Shown: positions 22,690 through 34,296, counted from the first letter of the stretch. The stretch: DNA of 64,000 nucleotides from Crambe crambe (GCA_963924555.1 OZ004586.1:6158501-6222500), one strand, 5' to 3'. Numbers and translations: made by a program. The notes: generated by a model not told the origin, from the sequence alone.

Positions 22690-25600
22690 TTACAGTTTGT
22701 AAGCTTCATTATCATGAATTTGTAACTTGTTGGGTTCATTGTATGCATTTATTTCATCATACATAGGCTCAGGTTGTCCTTGTAGATTTACATTGCTGGA
22801 GGCTTGTTTAATAGTCTCTTTCTTAGCTTTCCTCAATTTAGTCAGTATGATATTCATGAAGCAACAAGCCCCTACAAGAAACCCTGAACCAAAACTTGAT
22901 CCCAGGATAACAGCAATTGAAGCATTTAGGCAATTCTTTAAATTTGACCCTATATATAGACAAGAAATATTAGTAAAGAACATGCAGGGAGACTGGGGCA
23001 TTGACTCTACACTCCATTTTTTGCTCACCTTCCATATGACTCATTGGGGGAGGGAGGGAGGGAGGGAGGGGGGACAGGGAGCGTGGGTGACAATATTCAT
23101 AACTTATGTACGTATAATTATGAGTCTCCCCTTCCCCACAAACTCTAGCTGAGGTACCTCAACCTACTTCCATATGTTACTAGAACAATGAGCGAGATTT
23201 CTAGTTCTAGGCTAAGAGTGAGTAGTGCCAATCACTAGCTCACTTGCTTGCTATGTAGTTATAATAATGTTACCTGTATCATGCTGTGGTGTGGCTATTG
23301 ACTGATAAACAGGGTATGATACTGAAGTCACTGTAGGACAACTTGGAGTTGGTTCGATGGTAAAATAAGACCGAGTTGAAGCTTCAGTAAAGATGTGTTT
23401 TTCTGTATATAAAGTACAGTAAGTAATTACAGTAATTTAGACCCCTCAGCCTTGATATCCCCCCCCCCCTGAATTCCTGATATTGTGTAGTATTGGTCAT
23501 GTTTAACATCTGTTCATCTCAGATTCTCATTATAATGCTAATTTTAAGATATATAGTGACCCTCCAACCTCTCCAATCAGAGAATGCACTGCTTTACAGA
23601 ACAGCAAAATACTGATAAAGAATTTACGTTGAACAGAAAACATCTCCACCCCCCCCCCTGCCCCCCTGAGAAATGAATGAATGAAAGGAAAAAATGGAAG
23701 TGTTTTGAGAAAGGAATGAGAAAAATCAATGGCAGAGTGTTCTACAACCTAGGAAAATGCCATGAAGCATGAACATAGCTATGTGGTTTGATTTATTTTT
23801 AAGCTCCCTAAGTCATATAAATTAGCTGTTACTCCTCCTTCTCCTCTCTCCTCCCCTCCCCTCCCATAGTATAATTTTAGGGGGGAAGTAGGGTAACATA
23901 ACCCACAAGCTAACTTTCTTTCTGAATCGCCACAAGGAAAGGAAATGTTGTGTCTGAAGGGTACGTGGCTCATGATGGTTAATAATGATAGCTATGTTAG
24001 CTACAAGATCATAGAGTTCCAGTTGTTTATATCAGCAGTCATCAGAGGATAATCTAATCTTCACTAATCACAGATCGAGGTCAAAAATTACTCCAATATT
24101 CATGAAATGGAAAGGGACCATGAAAAATCCTTAAACCAATGACTATACCTTTAGGGACTATAATCTTGTCTCAAGTGCTGTTCCATTTCGTAATGATTTT
24201 ATATGTGTACACTAGCCTCGTCCCCAGGCCTTCCTCTCTCACTGGTATAGTCTCTCACGAAGAAAAGGTAAAGTATCGCACGGGAGGAAAAGAAAAAGAA
24301 GAAGAAGAAAATAAAGGCCTGGTAAAACTTATCACGTGAGGGTAGGTAGAAAGGACTTAATTGGAGCGTGGGCAGTGTCGACGTAAATGCTCAGCACTGC
24401 CCACACTACACGTCCGCGCGATCGCAGTATACAGTTGATTTCACCATAGATATAAGAGGTTTTACGGGATTGGAAACGCCCAATCGTAGATATAAGAGGT
24501 TTTACGGGATTGGAAACGCCCAATGAAAATGAACTGCACAACCGTGGCGCGTTGACAGATGCGCACGCGCATGCAGCATTAATTATATTAATCGTTGTGA
24601 AAAGAGATCAATATTCACTCCTTTCAAGGCAGTTAAAGTGATATTCTGCCCCTACAACTCACAGAATAGTACAAGTAAGCTAAGGGGAAGGTATTGAAAA
24701 AGTGAAGAGTCAGAGAGTTGAAGTTGGAGAGTCTGAGGAAGGAAGTTATTAATTATTCATAACTTTTTTTCCTTGTAATTATAACTATGAGTACCTATCA
24801 TTGCTCATTATTAGGGACTGGCACATTATGCTTTTTTGCTTCCCTATTATTCTATTCTTTAATTCTAGCTGTATAAAGTCATTATTCTTTTTTTACTGAC
24901 CTATTATTCTTTAATTATGCTCATAGCTGATGTCATATGTATTGAAGACTATGTAAATAGCTATTGGTCAAACTAGGCTAGCTATCACTGTAAAAACAAA
25001 AGTGTTTACTGCACACCATTTTGTCCCAATACACACACTATTTTTGTTTTTGGTGTGTGTATTGGGACAATTTAGTGTGCAGTAGCTACACACTTTCATT
25101 TTTACAGTGTATATAGTATAGGCACACATGATAAAAACATCCATGGAGTTCACTTTCCATAGCCTATTATGCCAGCATTATGCTTCCTGCTTTGATAGAC
25201 CTATTATTCCCAAAACTATGCTGGCAGAATGTGCCAGTCCCTACTCATTATACATTAATTTTATGTGATTGATTTGAAAGAAAGGTCAGAATGACTTTTG
25301 GTATTAAAATTAGACATAAATTCATTATTATTATAGCTAGATAATTTTGCCCCAAAGTTATCCGCCAGTTTCTGCTCAGTTCTCCCTCATCAGCATTATT
25401 GCAATACTTTCAGCTTTTGGCTGTTGGGTATTGACACCATCCACCTTAAGAATTCGGTTCAGTCAGCTGTCCTGTGGACCCTATGGATATTAGGGGGGAA
25501 ATATAGTAAGCTTGCCATCTCCATAGGATGACTATTGTATAGAAAACGAATGCACCAATTCTATTTACTGTTCTATCCTTTCCCTGAAATAACTAATACA

Positions 25601-28600
25601 GTTAATCTATTTCTTGGGAGAGGGATTACAGTTTTAACATCACTTGCAAATGCTAGAGACAATATATGTCAGCTAATACAAAAACTAACATTACTATTCC
25701 ATGTAGCTAAAGTTTACATGCCTTTTGATCAGAAAATGGGCAACAGCAATTGATTCCATCAAGCGTGAGAGGGATTACAGTCCCATTAACCACTACAGTA
25801 GTATTTGTAGGAATAAACTTGAAAATCTGAGCTAAAATTTATTTCATACAGTAAATCTATGACCTAGTGTATTATAGTATCATTGGCATAAGTCTTACCT
25901 CACGGATCTTGTCAGAACAGCAACTTTGACAAAAGTGCTATGTCATTCAGCTGTCAACGCGCCTAGCGCCTCGGTTGTTAGTTGCTAACGAGAGCACGTG
26001 ATCCGTTTCCAATCCCGTAAACCTCTTATATCTATGATTTATAGTATCTACCATAGATATTAGCCTCGTACCCAGGCCTTATTATTGAAATAAGGGCCTG
26101 GCACCCACTGTTTGCGCGTGCGCGACCCCAGCATCTATGAATATCATTATAATGTGCCGATGACGATGTAGAGTGGGCGGTACTAATTAGATGACTCGAT
26201 CTTTGCCGGGGGAACAAGACTCTGTAGCAAAGTTCTCCTTGGAAGCAGACTTTAAAGAGATGATTATGGAGGGTTCACACACTTCTTTCTCAGTCCTCTG
26301 ACCTGATCCTCCATCCAGACCAAGAACTGTGCTTCTCTTCCCAGCTAGCTACTACTTCTTTTTTCTTATTACGAATCTCGCGCGGCCAGACCTTACTGAG
26401 ACTAATAGAAGTTCTGGTGGTCCACTACAAACGGCAGAACTTGGCTCTGTCCAGTCGGCAGTCAGACGTACAAATACTTCGTTTTTTAAACAGACCTGAT
26501 GGGCCAGGCTCTGTTCCTCTACACTATGTTCTACATCATAAGGCAAGCCCGACGTCTCCAAGGGAAAAAACAAGTAACTATCGTTTGTAGCCGACCTTAT
26601 CGGTAGCTGAAGCTGGAGAAGCACCTTCCATTGTTCTAACTACTATCAGCCGTCATAGAAACAAGGCCCCGCCCAATTATTGTGACGTTTACGTATCCTA
26701 AAATTTCCGAAAGTGCACAAATTCACGGAAAAGCGTGAAAAACCAGCACATGCGCAAACAGTGGATACCAGGCCCTTATTTTAATAAGGCCTGGGGACGA
26801 GGCTACCATATTATACTAGACTACGTACACAGGATTGGAAACAGGGCATGCGCGCGTAGAATTTATAGACTATCCGTCTAGGTACCTGGCGAACAGAGAA
26901 ATCTTACACAAAATAAGAAAGAGGGTGAAAGGCAAGGTATTTAGCGCAGCAATAATTATGATTATAAGTGAAAAGGCTCAATGACCTATAGCTGTAGTAG
27001 TTTATCATGTCAGTTTAGTCTATTTACTGTTGCTATGGAAGAAAAACGTGGAAACAGGTGACTGAAAAGTTTTGTGGCACTCCTACTACTAAAATAGAAG
27101 TCTAGCTGCCTTACTTTTGGTATAAAATGAAAGATACTAGTTGACCATATGTACTCAAATAGTTTTAATTTTGTGCAGGGCTGGAGATGGCATGCCATTT
27201 GCCATTGATGGTGTAAGAAGCCATTTCACTATGTTGTTCTTATGTGAGGAGATGAGATACCTTCTTGTATCAGGGGCAGGAAAGGATACACTGGGGCAGC
27301 TTTACTCTTCATCTTGATCCCCCAAAACAAGTATATCACAATAAATATCTCGATGAATTGGATGTTCGGTAGTTTATTATCATTTTCTTATTATAACATG
27401 AAAGAAAATATGTGTAAAGTGACAGTATTAGTTGCTACATTATAGTATCCTTCTTTACTATAGCTTTTCTTGACAGCCAACCATGGGTAATCTGAAGAAA
27501 CAGTAACATCGACATGATTTTTTTTACAGGCACCTTTAAAAAGTACATATGTACATATAAATGATCACTACCTAACAGATTAGTGGGGAAAAAGAGACTA
27601 TACTTTTAACATCCAAGCTCCAGAGGTCCACAAAGTCGAACTACCATTGTTACTCGCAATTATACCCTCTAACACTTGAGAAACCAGCTTTTTTAAGAAC
27701 TATGCTTGTTTAGCACTACTAGCCCACTCTTTGCATTCTTTGAACTTACCAATTGGCTATAGTTTAGCAGAAATTTGGCACACTACTTCTCCTCCCCTGT
27801 TTGTTTGGGGCAATTTAGCACGAACAGCTGCCTACACGGAATATTGTCGTTATGGACGCACGTGACCTGTTTCCAATCCTGTGTACGTAGTCTGGCATAG
27901 CACCGCCCACCGACTTGAGTAGGTGGTCTGGTGACATACAATACAACGAGTTGTGCCGTTTAGCAGGAAACTAGCTAAATCAATGAATATCATTAAATGA
28001 CGTTTAATGACGTAAAATTACGCAAACACTTGGCGCCTTTTCCTGTAAGTTCACGGCTAAAATTGCACCTGCCAATTAAATTAAGAATAACTATGACAAC
28101 TGTGATGTCACTGGCTAATTATGATACCGTTTCCTACGACACTTCCTGTTAGTAACGCTCATGCGCAGTAGAATCCACCGGCACAACTCATTGTATTGTA
28201 TGTCACCAGACCACCTACTCAAGTCGGTGGGCGGTGCTATGCCAGACTATGTGTACGTAGTCGAGCTAGTCTAGGATTTCACTTCCCTTGGAACTTCCGT
28301 GAATATATCCGTGGGGCGCGGCTCGTGAGAGAGAGGCGCTATCTCCACGCTCTTTGCACAAGAGCTAGTTCAGAACAAGAGTTTCAAGTTGCTGCAAAGA
28401 GCGTAAAGATAGCTTCACTCTAGCACCTGCCACGCCCCACGAAAAAACCACGGAAGTTCCAAGTGAAGTGAAATCAACTGTACCATATGTCCAGTCCGGT
28501 CAACTACTACACAGTCGGATCCATCTCATGGCAGAGTTTAGAGATAGATAGGGCCGAGGCTATGTCTAGAGAATGCAATTCGTGCTACAGTCCAGTCCTG

Positions 28601-30947
28601 GTAGAGCTTTACTACAGTGCAGATATTGTCTAACCATACGTTACTCACTAGCGTAGCTAGCAACTTCCAGAGCAGAATCACTGAGGCAGAGTTTAGAGAT
28701 AGATAGGGCCGAGGCTATGTCTAGAGAATGCAATTCCTGCTACAGTCCAGTCCTGGTAGAGCTTTACTACAGCCTAACCATAGGTTACTCACTAGCGTAG
28801 CTAGCAACTTCCAGAGCAGAATCACTGAGCTAAACTGACCTTCGTGGAGTGATTTTCAGCAGCATCTACTTCCCGCGCCACGCGCGCCTAGTTCTAATTC
28901 GTGGGGGATTTTTGACGTCACAATTTATTGTCATGCTGCAGTTTGCACTACGCCCACTATACTAGCAATTGATTTGCTTGTATCCTCACGTGATAAGTTT
29001 TACCAGGCCTTCCTCTCTCTCTTATTTTTTCTTCTTCTTCTTCTTCCTCTTTTCCTCCCGTGCGATACTTCACCTTTTCTTCGTGAGAGATCTATACTAT
29101 ATCAGTGAGAGAGGAAGGCCTGGGGACGAGGCTATGTGTACACCACTTATCAGCTTAGCTTTGCTTATGATTATAATTATAGCTAGCTACATCAGTAGCA
29201 ATGTTTCCATCTTTAATTATGTGATGTCATTATAATTGCATGATTAATAATACTTTTTTTGGGGTATTGCTAAAATTCTGTGATTGAAAAGTAACTCAAG
29301 TTATACCCCAATTTCTGCAAAAATCCCCCAATTAATTTAATTTTTATTTGATTTGGGACTCTTAGTCATCATAACTACCTTTTCCTAATTATTAGTAAAC
29401 ACAGAGTTCCAGTCATCTTACCTTGATGTAAGTTCAAATGAAATGTTGTCACAGGAGTAAGCCCAAAACAGTTGCTAGCCATCAAGTCAATTGTAATATC
29501 AGTAACATTTGGTAACAGAGTAATAGTAGCCCTTGCTTCAGTTGTATTAATAGCAACAGCATTAATTTCCAGCAGATAAGCATCCACAGTATTACCACGA
29601 TAGGTGTTATCCATGAATGGTTCATTCCAATACAACTGAACCAGACGTTGTGATAAAGTTTCATTGATCCTTAAACTCAGGTTACTTATGTGTGTCAGAC
29701 GACCTATACAGTAAGAGAGCATTGTAGTAGCAATCATATTAATTCCTCCATTATAATTATATTCATGATTGTGTAGGCGACATGATTTGTATATTGCAAA
29801 TTGTTAGCTATCTCAGATTGGATATGCTTCAAAAAAGGTACAATTTATGATAGCACTACGTAAGTTTGACTAGTAGCTAATAATAGCTATAGCTAATTCA
29901 TCTCTGAGTTTTGTGATATCTGACTGTACTATAAGGCCAGTGTTAATAACATTTGTGTTTCAGCTCAGGATTTTTCCTCACAACCATGCAGGCAGGTGGT
30001 AGTTATCTCAAAAACATCCATTTTCTAGCCATGAAATCATCATTGAATATATATAGCTGTATAATTGGGGCGAGCCAGCGAGCCCCACACTATAGCGAGT
30101 TGGCTCTAGAATTCGCATTATATATATATATATCTCGTACGTGCATTTATCTAGTAATGGTGTTTGGAGTAGTGCAATGTGGGCAGTTGACCTGAAACAT
30201 AAATATTATTAATACTGGCCTAATAGTTGGCACAATTCTCCAAAATCCATCCAAAGATAATCCATTCCCTTACTGTAGATTACAAACTTCAGACCACTGA
30301 GAAATAAACAAAAAATTATGCCCAAAAAGTACCCACAAGATAAAAGCTGACTATACGTAACAATAATAATATATATAATAATATAGGTACTCTAGCTATA
30401 AACCTGCTATTAGCAAATACTGAGATGTCGCTCTGTCTCCTGAGCAGGTAAAGAGTGCTTCATGAAATTCAGATGAAGCAGTAACTTCAGCTGTGGATGT
30501 CATTATGTTGGAATTTCTGGATGTATAAGTTAGCTGTACTGTAGTGCTCAATCCTGGCCATGATATTTCACGCCTGGAGTTTAGGGATGATAAAAATTTT
30601 AAGTATGTCGACTCTTTGGGATTTTTAGAGCGAGGAGTTATTCGCCACTCCAACAGGGTTGCATCAACAGTGCACTCAAACACAACTCTCTCGTCAGGGC
30701 AATATGTTGTACTATCCCTGTGTCTTGTCAGTCTTGCTGCTGCATGTGTATTAGACACAATATTGCATTAATGACTATACCAACTTCATACACTAGCCCT
30801 AGCTCTAGATCTATTGCATCTATTATAAGTAATAGCCTTTATCATACTAGGACACTGCCTATCACTTTCAGGTGCATAATCACCTAGCAAAGGCTCCAAG
30901 CCTTGCATTAAAACTGCAAGTACGCATAAAATATTCATCATCATCAT
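22690..30947 (-). CDS. Ig-Fn3 transmembrane receptor with tyrosine-motif tail
   Basis: Five exons, every intron phase 1; predicted protein 356 residues. Exon 1 (30884-30947): ATG and signal peptide (NILCVLAVLMQG). Exon 2 (30404-30739): Ig-like domain with CPDERVVFECTV, LLEWRI and ALFTCSGD. Exon 3 (29422-29703): fibronectin-III-like domain with VQLYWNEP and ASNCFG. Exon 4 (23274-23402): 43-residue Ser/Thr/Pro-rich stalk. Exon 5 (22690-22949): helix SIAVILGSSFGSGFLVGACC, basic stop-transfer KLRKAKKE, and a tail with YDEI, YNEP and YKL at the C-terminus, then TAA. All donors and acceptors are canonical and the chain is fully open. The 6 kb intron 3 is filled with transposons. Probably a cell-surface recognition or signalling receptor; ligand and signalling partner are unknown. 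The tail is ITAM-like only loosely. Confidence 0.8.
24213..24342. repeat. TAGCCTCGTCCCCAGG repeat, forward copy
   Basis: Begins TAGCCTCGTCCCCAGGCCTT and ends near cttatcacgtgaggg. A reverse-oriented copy lies at 28984-29134. The same terminus also bounds the 745 bp element at 26061. Purine-rich interior (agaagaagaag). In intron 3 of the Ig receptor gene. Confidence 0.65.
24812..25243. mobile_element. hAT-type MITE inserted in copy B3
   Basis: 432 bp with inverted ends TAGGGACTGGCACATT, flanked by perfect 8-bp direct repeats ctcattat (24804-24811 and 25244-25251). The related copies at 13.6 and 14.6 kb show the uninterrupted target (gctcattatacatt). TIR start TAGGG and an 8-bp duplication match hAT elements. 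It contains a further hairpin at 24985-25110. Confidence 0.88.
24985..25110. repeat. Nested hairpin with ACTGTAAAAA ends
   Basis: Inverted arms CACTGTAAAAACAAAAGTGT and complement, with a second inverted pair ttgtcccaatacacacac/gtgtgtgtattgggacaa. Parts recur at 11213-11260 and 17965-18040. Probably its own small element inside the hAT MITE. Confidence 0.65.
26061..26805. mobile_element. 745-bp element with TAGCCTCGT inverted ends
   Basis: Left end TAGCCTCGTACCCAGGCCTT; the right end is the inverted complement. Arms run about 60 bp, each containing a small palindrome (ataagggcctgg) and reaching cactgtttgcgc. No clear target duplication. Lies next to copy B3 in the same intron. The open frame on the minus strand (26352-26624) has no recognisable domain. 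Confidence 0.7.
26811..28270. mobile_element. ACTACGTACACAGGATTGG element, copy 1 (host of a MITE)
   Basis: Left end ctagactacgtacacaggat with GGATTGGAAACAGGGCATG. The right end has the inverted sequence interrupted by a TAGTCTGG MITE at 27888-28249. Without the MITE the body aligns with 32142-34296 minus the insertion there. No protein recognised; the short frame on the minus strand at 27010-27198 is conserved between copies only through general DNA identity. Confidence 0.72.
27888..28249. mobile_element. Foldback MITE of the TAGTCTGG family, copy 2
   Basis: 362 bp. Same ends and interior as the copy at 10629-10999 but with the interior reversed. Flanked by perfect 8-bp repeats tgtgtacg (27880-27887 and 28250-28257). 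It inserted into the terminus of the element at 26811. Confidence 0.85.
28275..28475. repeat. Foldback repeat, 201 bp
   Basis: Inverted ends GATTTCACTT...ggaacttccgtg and its complement, plus an inner pair (gtggggcg / cgccccac). No coding sense. Confidence 0.65.
28531..28829. repeat. Two-unit tandem duplication, about 155 bp
   Basis: Units starting gcagagtttagagatagata at 28531 and 28686, ending agagcagaatcactgag. Differ by a short deletion and a few substitutions. Confidence 0.85.
28984..29134. repeat. TAGCCTCGTCCCCAGG repeat, reverse copy
   Basis: Inverted relative of 24213-24342; starts cctcacgtgataagttttac and ends ggcctggggacgaggcta. Intron 3 of the Ig receptor gene. Confidence 0.65.
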
Positions 30948-32141
30948 AGTTTTTGGCCAAGTGATGAAGGTCTATATATTTTTGCTTATAAATATACTCC
31001 GAGTCATATCAGTATTCAGCGGAGCCTGACCATCCAACCAATCGGAAAACTTGTAGTGTTTGATGACTCGACTTTTGTTTTAAAAATCATTGGGAATATC
31101 TATTATTGAAACACTCTGTAAATGTATATGATCCCAACATTCCAGCCAAGTGGTTTAGGTTGAGTTCTGATAGATGAATATAAACTGTATCTTCCATGTC
31201 CAATAGATTCCGAATTGTTTCTTTGGCTTCACTGGCTGCAGTTCAGTAACACCTTCTCTCTGATGGAATGGAGGTCCTTAGGGACTGAACACAATCTTTT
31301 CTATCATATTCCTTAGGGACTGAACACAATCTTTTCTATCATATAGCTATACTAGCTACTGATTTATCACTGTCAGCAACTGACTCGGAAAAGGTGAGAT
31401 GAGATGACTGTCATCTTCATATGTTTGATCATGCTCACTGAGACTAAAAAGGACACCTGATCTTTATGTCGACCCCAGCCAACAATCCATACATATATAT
31501 GTACATCGGGTAGTTTCAGATCATAATGCAGTAATGGACACATTATGTATACGTATATATAGAGGAGATTAATTGTTGGCTGGATATACAGAATAAAGAT
31601 TGATCCCATTTCCATCCTTCATTCTTTTTCTTTACTTTTTTGAGCAATGGGTCATCCCTACATTTTTTTCCCATTCCATGGAATTGTTTTTCCTATAGAG
31701 AACTTACTGACTTTAATAATAATGTAGTTATCTACATGTATTATTCTGTAATTACTAATTAGACCTACAGGACTTACAATTATCACCATTGTATCATGTG
31801 ATTCCTGCTTTGTGTGCCTCATTATAACTTTTTGGATTTGAAGTATATAAGTTAATTTATTCTAATCGTGGACTGTAAGACCTAACAATACACAGGTCAG
31901 TCTGCCTGATATGACTATAAATTATATGCTCTTCTCAAGAAAGTTCTTAAGCAATGTTTCTGAAATGCATGATTAACTAAGTTGGAATATAATTATTGGG
32001 TATTGGTATATAACACTGTTGAGAATCAGACTTGATGATATTATAGTTTTCAGCTTGCTCTGGAACTACAACACTTTCTGGTCTAATAAGACTTCCATAC
32101 TCAATTTCTTTCCAATTAGCTAATGCAGTGGGTTAGTGCAT
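30948..32141. other. Upstream of the minus-strand Ig receptor; repeats only
   Basis: Should contain that gene's promoter, though no distinct element stands out. A 35-bp direct repeat (ccttagggactgaacacaat) occurs at about 31275 and 31311. A partial foldback relative lies at 31476-31695 (ccagccaacaat ... attgttggctgg, then gcaatgggtcatccctaca). Confidence 0.45.
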
Positions 32142-34296
32142 AGATATACTAGACTACGTACACAGGATTGGAAACAGGGCATGCGCGCGTAGAATTTATA
32201 GACCATCCGTGTAGGTACCTGGCGAACAGAGAAATCTTACACAAAATAAGAAAGAGGATGAAAGGCAAGGTATTTAGCGCAGCAATAATTATGATTATAA
32301 GTGAAAAGGCTCAATGACCTATAGCTGTAGTAGTTTATCATGTCAGTTTAGTCTATTTACTGTTGCTATGGAAGAAAAACGTGGAAACAGGTGACTGAAA
32401 AGTTTTGTGGCACTCCTACTACTAAAATAGAAGTCTAGCTGCCTTACTTTTGGTATAAAATGAAAGATACTAGTTGACCATATGTACTCAAGTAGTTTTA
32501 ATTTTGTGCAGGGCTGGAGATGGCATGCCATTTGCCATTGATGGTTTAATAAGCCATTTCACTATGTTGTTGTTCTTATATGAGGAGATGAGATACCTTC
32601 TTGTATCATAGATAGTATATTACCGCCCCGGGATTGGAAACGGAACCAATTCCACGGGCAATCCGTGTTATGAAGTCAACGCGCGCGCGCTTAAATCTAA
32701 TAATTATTACAGAACATACAGTGATAATGTGCAATACATACAGTGCATGCTACTAGTGATGTGATGGACTCTTCTTCCTCTCCTTATTCATCAGTCGAGG
32801 AGGCTACTACACAATAATTATACTACACAATATAATAATTACTTTCTGGCTCAGATAGATTTGCATGCACAAGTAAGTGATCACAAAAATTGATGCAGAG
32901 TTGCTAATAATATAATATTATACCATCAAAATTGTCAATGAACTTCAATGCCAAGATGCAGTCATCAGAGTTACCAACACAATTTTGCTGGAATCAATCC
33001 GGCACAGTTACTAGAGAGACACAGGAGCTGCAATGCCGGAACAATTTTTAGGGTCATGTTGCAATCTATAAATGATATTGACACTATTGATCATTTAATA
33101 CTGGCATGAACTGTGGAGTGACCAGGATATCTGGAATGGAGTGCAGCAGTGGAGGTTACATGACCATTACTTTCTTGTACATAGCCGATGCTTCCTTCCT
33201 CCCATGAGTGCTCTAAGTAATTGGTTTATATTTTCACCATTAATGCAGTAACATGCATCTAATGCCACTCATTCTATAAAAGAAGGATGACTCTACTCAC
33301 AAAACTAGATAATAAGCACAAACCTAAGTTATGAAGACTACCATTCCCCCGACAAATTTTCTTCTAGTTTTCTATATCGCTAAAGTGTGGAATTTAGCCA
33401 TTATACTAGTAGGAATAATTGAAATTGTGGATGCAAATTATAAATACTAACCGCCGCTTGCAGTTTCCCTGTGAAAGAGCAGCCACACGCCTCCTAGCGG
33501 ACCGCTGCAGCCCGTTGCTACCCACGTAACTAGGTAAGTTTCTTGGTCGCAAACCATAACACGGAGTGCCCGCGGAATTTTCAATTAGCCTATGCTACCG
33601 TTTCCAATCCCGGGGCGGTAATATACTATCTATGCTTGTATCAGGGGCAGGAAAGGATACACTGGGGCAGCTTTACTCTTCATCTTGATCCCTCAAAACA
33701 AGTATATCACAACAAATCTCTCAATGAATTGGATGTTCAGCAGTGCACTATCAGTACTTGTTATTATCATTTTTTTATTATAATATGAAAGGAAATATGT
33801 GTAAAGTGACAGTATTAGTTGTTACATTATAGTATCCTTCTTTACTATAGCTTTTCTTGACAGCCAGCCATGGGTAATCTGAAGAAACAGTAATATCGAC
33901 ATGATTTTTTTACAGGCACCTTTAAAAAGTACATATGTACATATAAATGATCACTACCTAACAGATTAGTGGGGAAAAAGAGACTATACTTTTAACATCC
34001 AAGCTCCAGAGGTCCACAAAGTCGAACTACCATTGTTACTCGCAATTATACCCTCTAACACTTGAGAAACCAGCCTTTTTAAGAACTATGCTTGTTTAGC
34101 ACTATACTAGCCCACTCTTTGCATTCTTTGAACTTACCAATTGGCTATAGTTTAGCAGAAATTTGGCACACTACTTCTCCTCCCCTGTTTGTTTGGGGCA
34201 ATTTAGCACGAACAGCTGCCTACACGGATTGTCAGTATTGTCGTTATGGGCGCACGTGACCTGTTTCCAATCCTGTGTACGTAGTCTAGTATATCT
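32142..34296. mobile_element. ACTACGTACACAGGATTGG element, copy 2 (host of a nested element)
   Basis: Inverted ends AGATATACTAGACTACGTAC and complement, with GGATTGGAAACAGGGCATG just inside. Flanks gttagtgca and gttagtgga (8 of 9 identical) suggest a 9-bp target duplication if the right end is taken as ...ATATCTGTG. Carries a 1,026 bp insertion at 32609-33634. Copy 1 at 26811 shows the uninterrupted sequence. Non-coding. Confidence 0.78.
32609..33634. mobile_element. TAGATAGTATATTACCGCC element nested in copy 2
   Basis: 1,026 bp with inverted ends TAGATAGTATATTACCGCCC and complement, and subterminal CGGGATTGGAAACGG. Flanked by perfect 9-bp direct repeats CTTGTATCA (32600-32608 and 33635-33643). 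The empty site, ccttcttgtatcagggg, is present in the sister element near 27260. Interior AT-rich without a recognised ORF. Mutator-like by TSD length (inference). Confidence 0.88.

Larger units (their letters stand above)
24445..26036 (-). mobile_element. CATAGATATAAG family element, copy B3 (reverse)
   Basis: Reverse-oriented relative of the copy at 13856-15050, with ends CATAGATATAAGAGG and CCTCTTATATCTATG. The terminal block with GGGATTGGAAACGCCCAAT is duplicated at the left (24445 and 24486). It is interrupted by the 432 bp element at 24812-25243; removing that insertion restores alignment with copy B2. Sits in an intron of the Ig receptor gene. Confidence 0.8.

Noticed and set aside
27010-27198. 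62-residue frame repeated at 32343-32531
   Set aside because: Part of two copies of the same non-coding element; no protein features.
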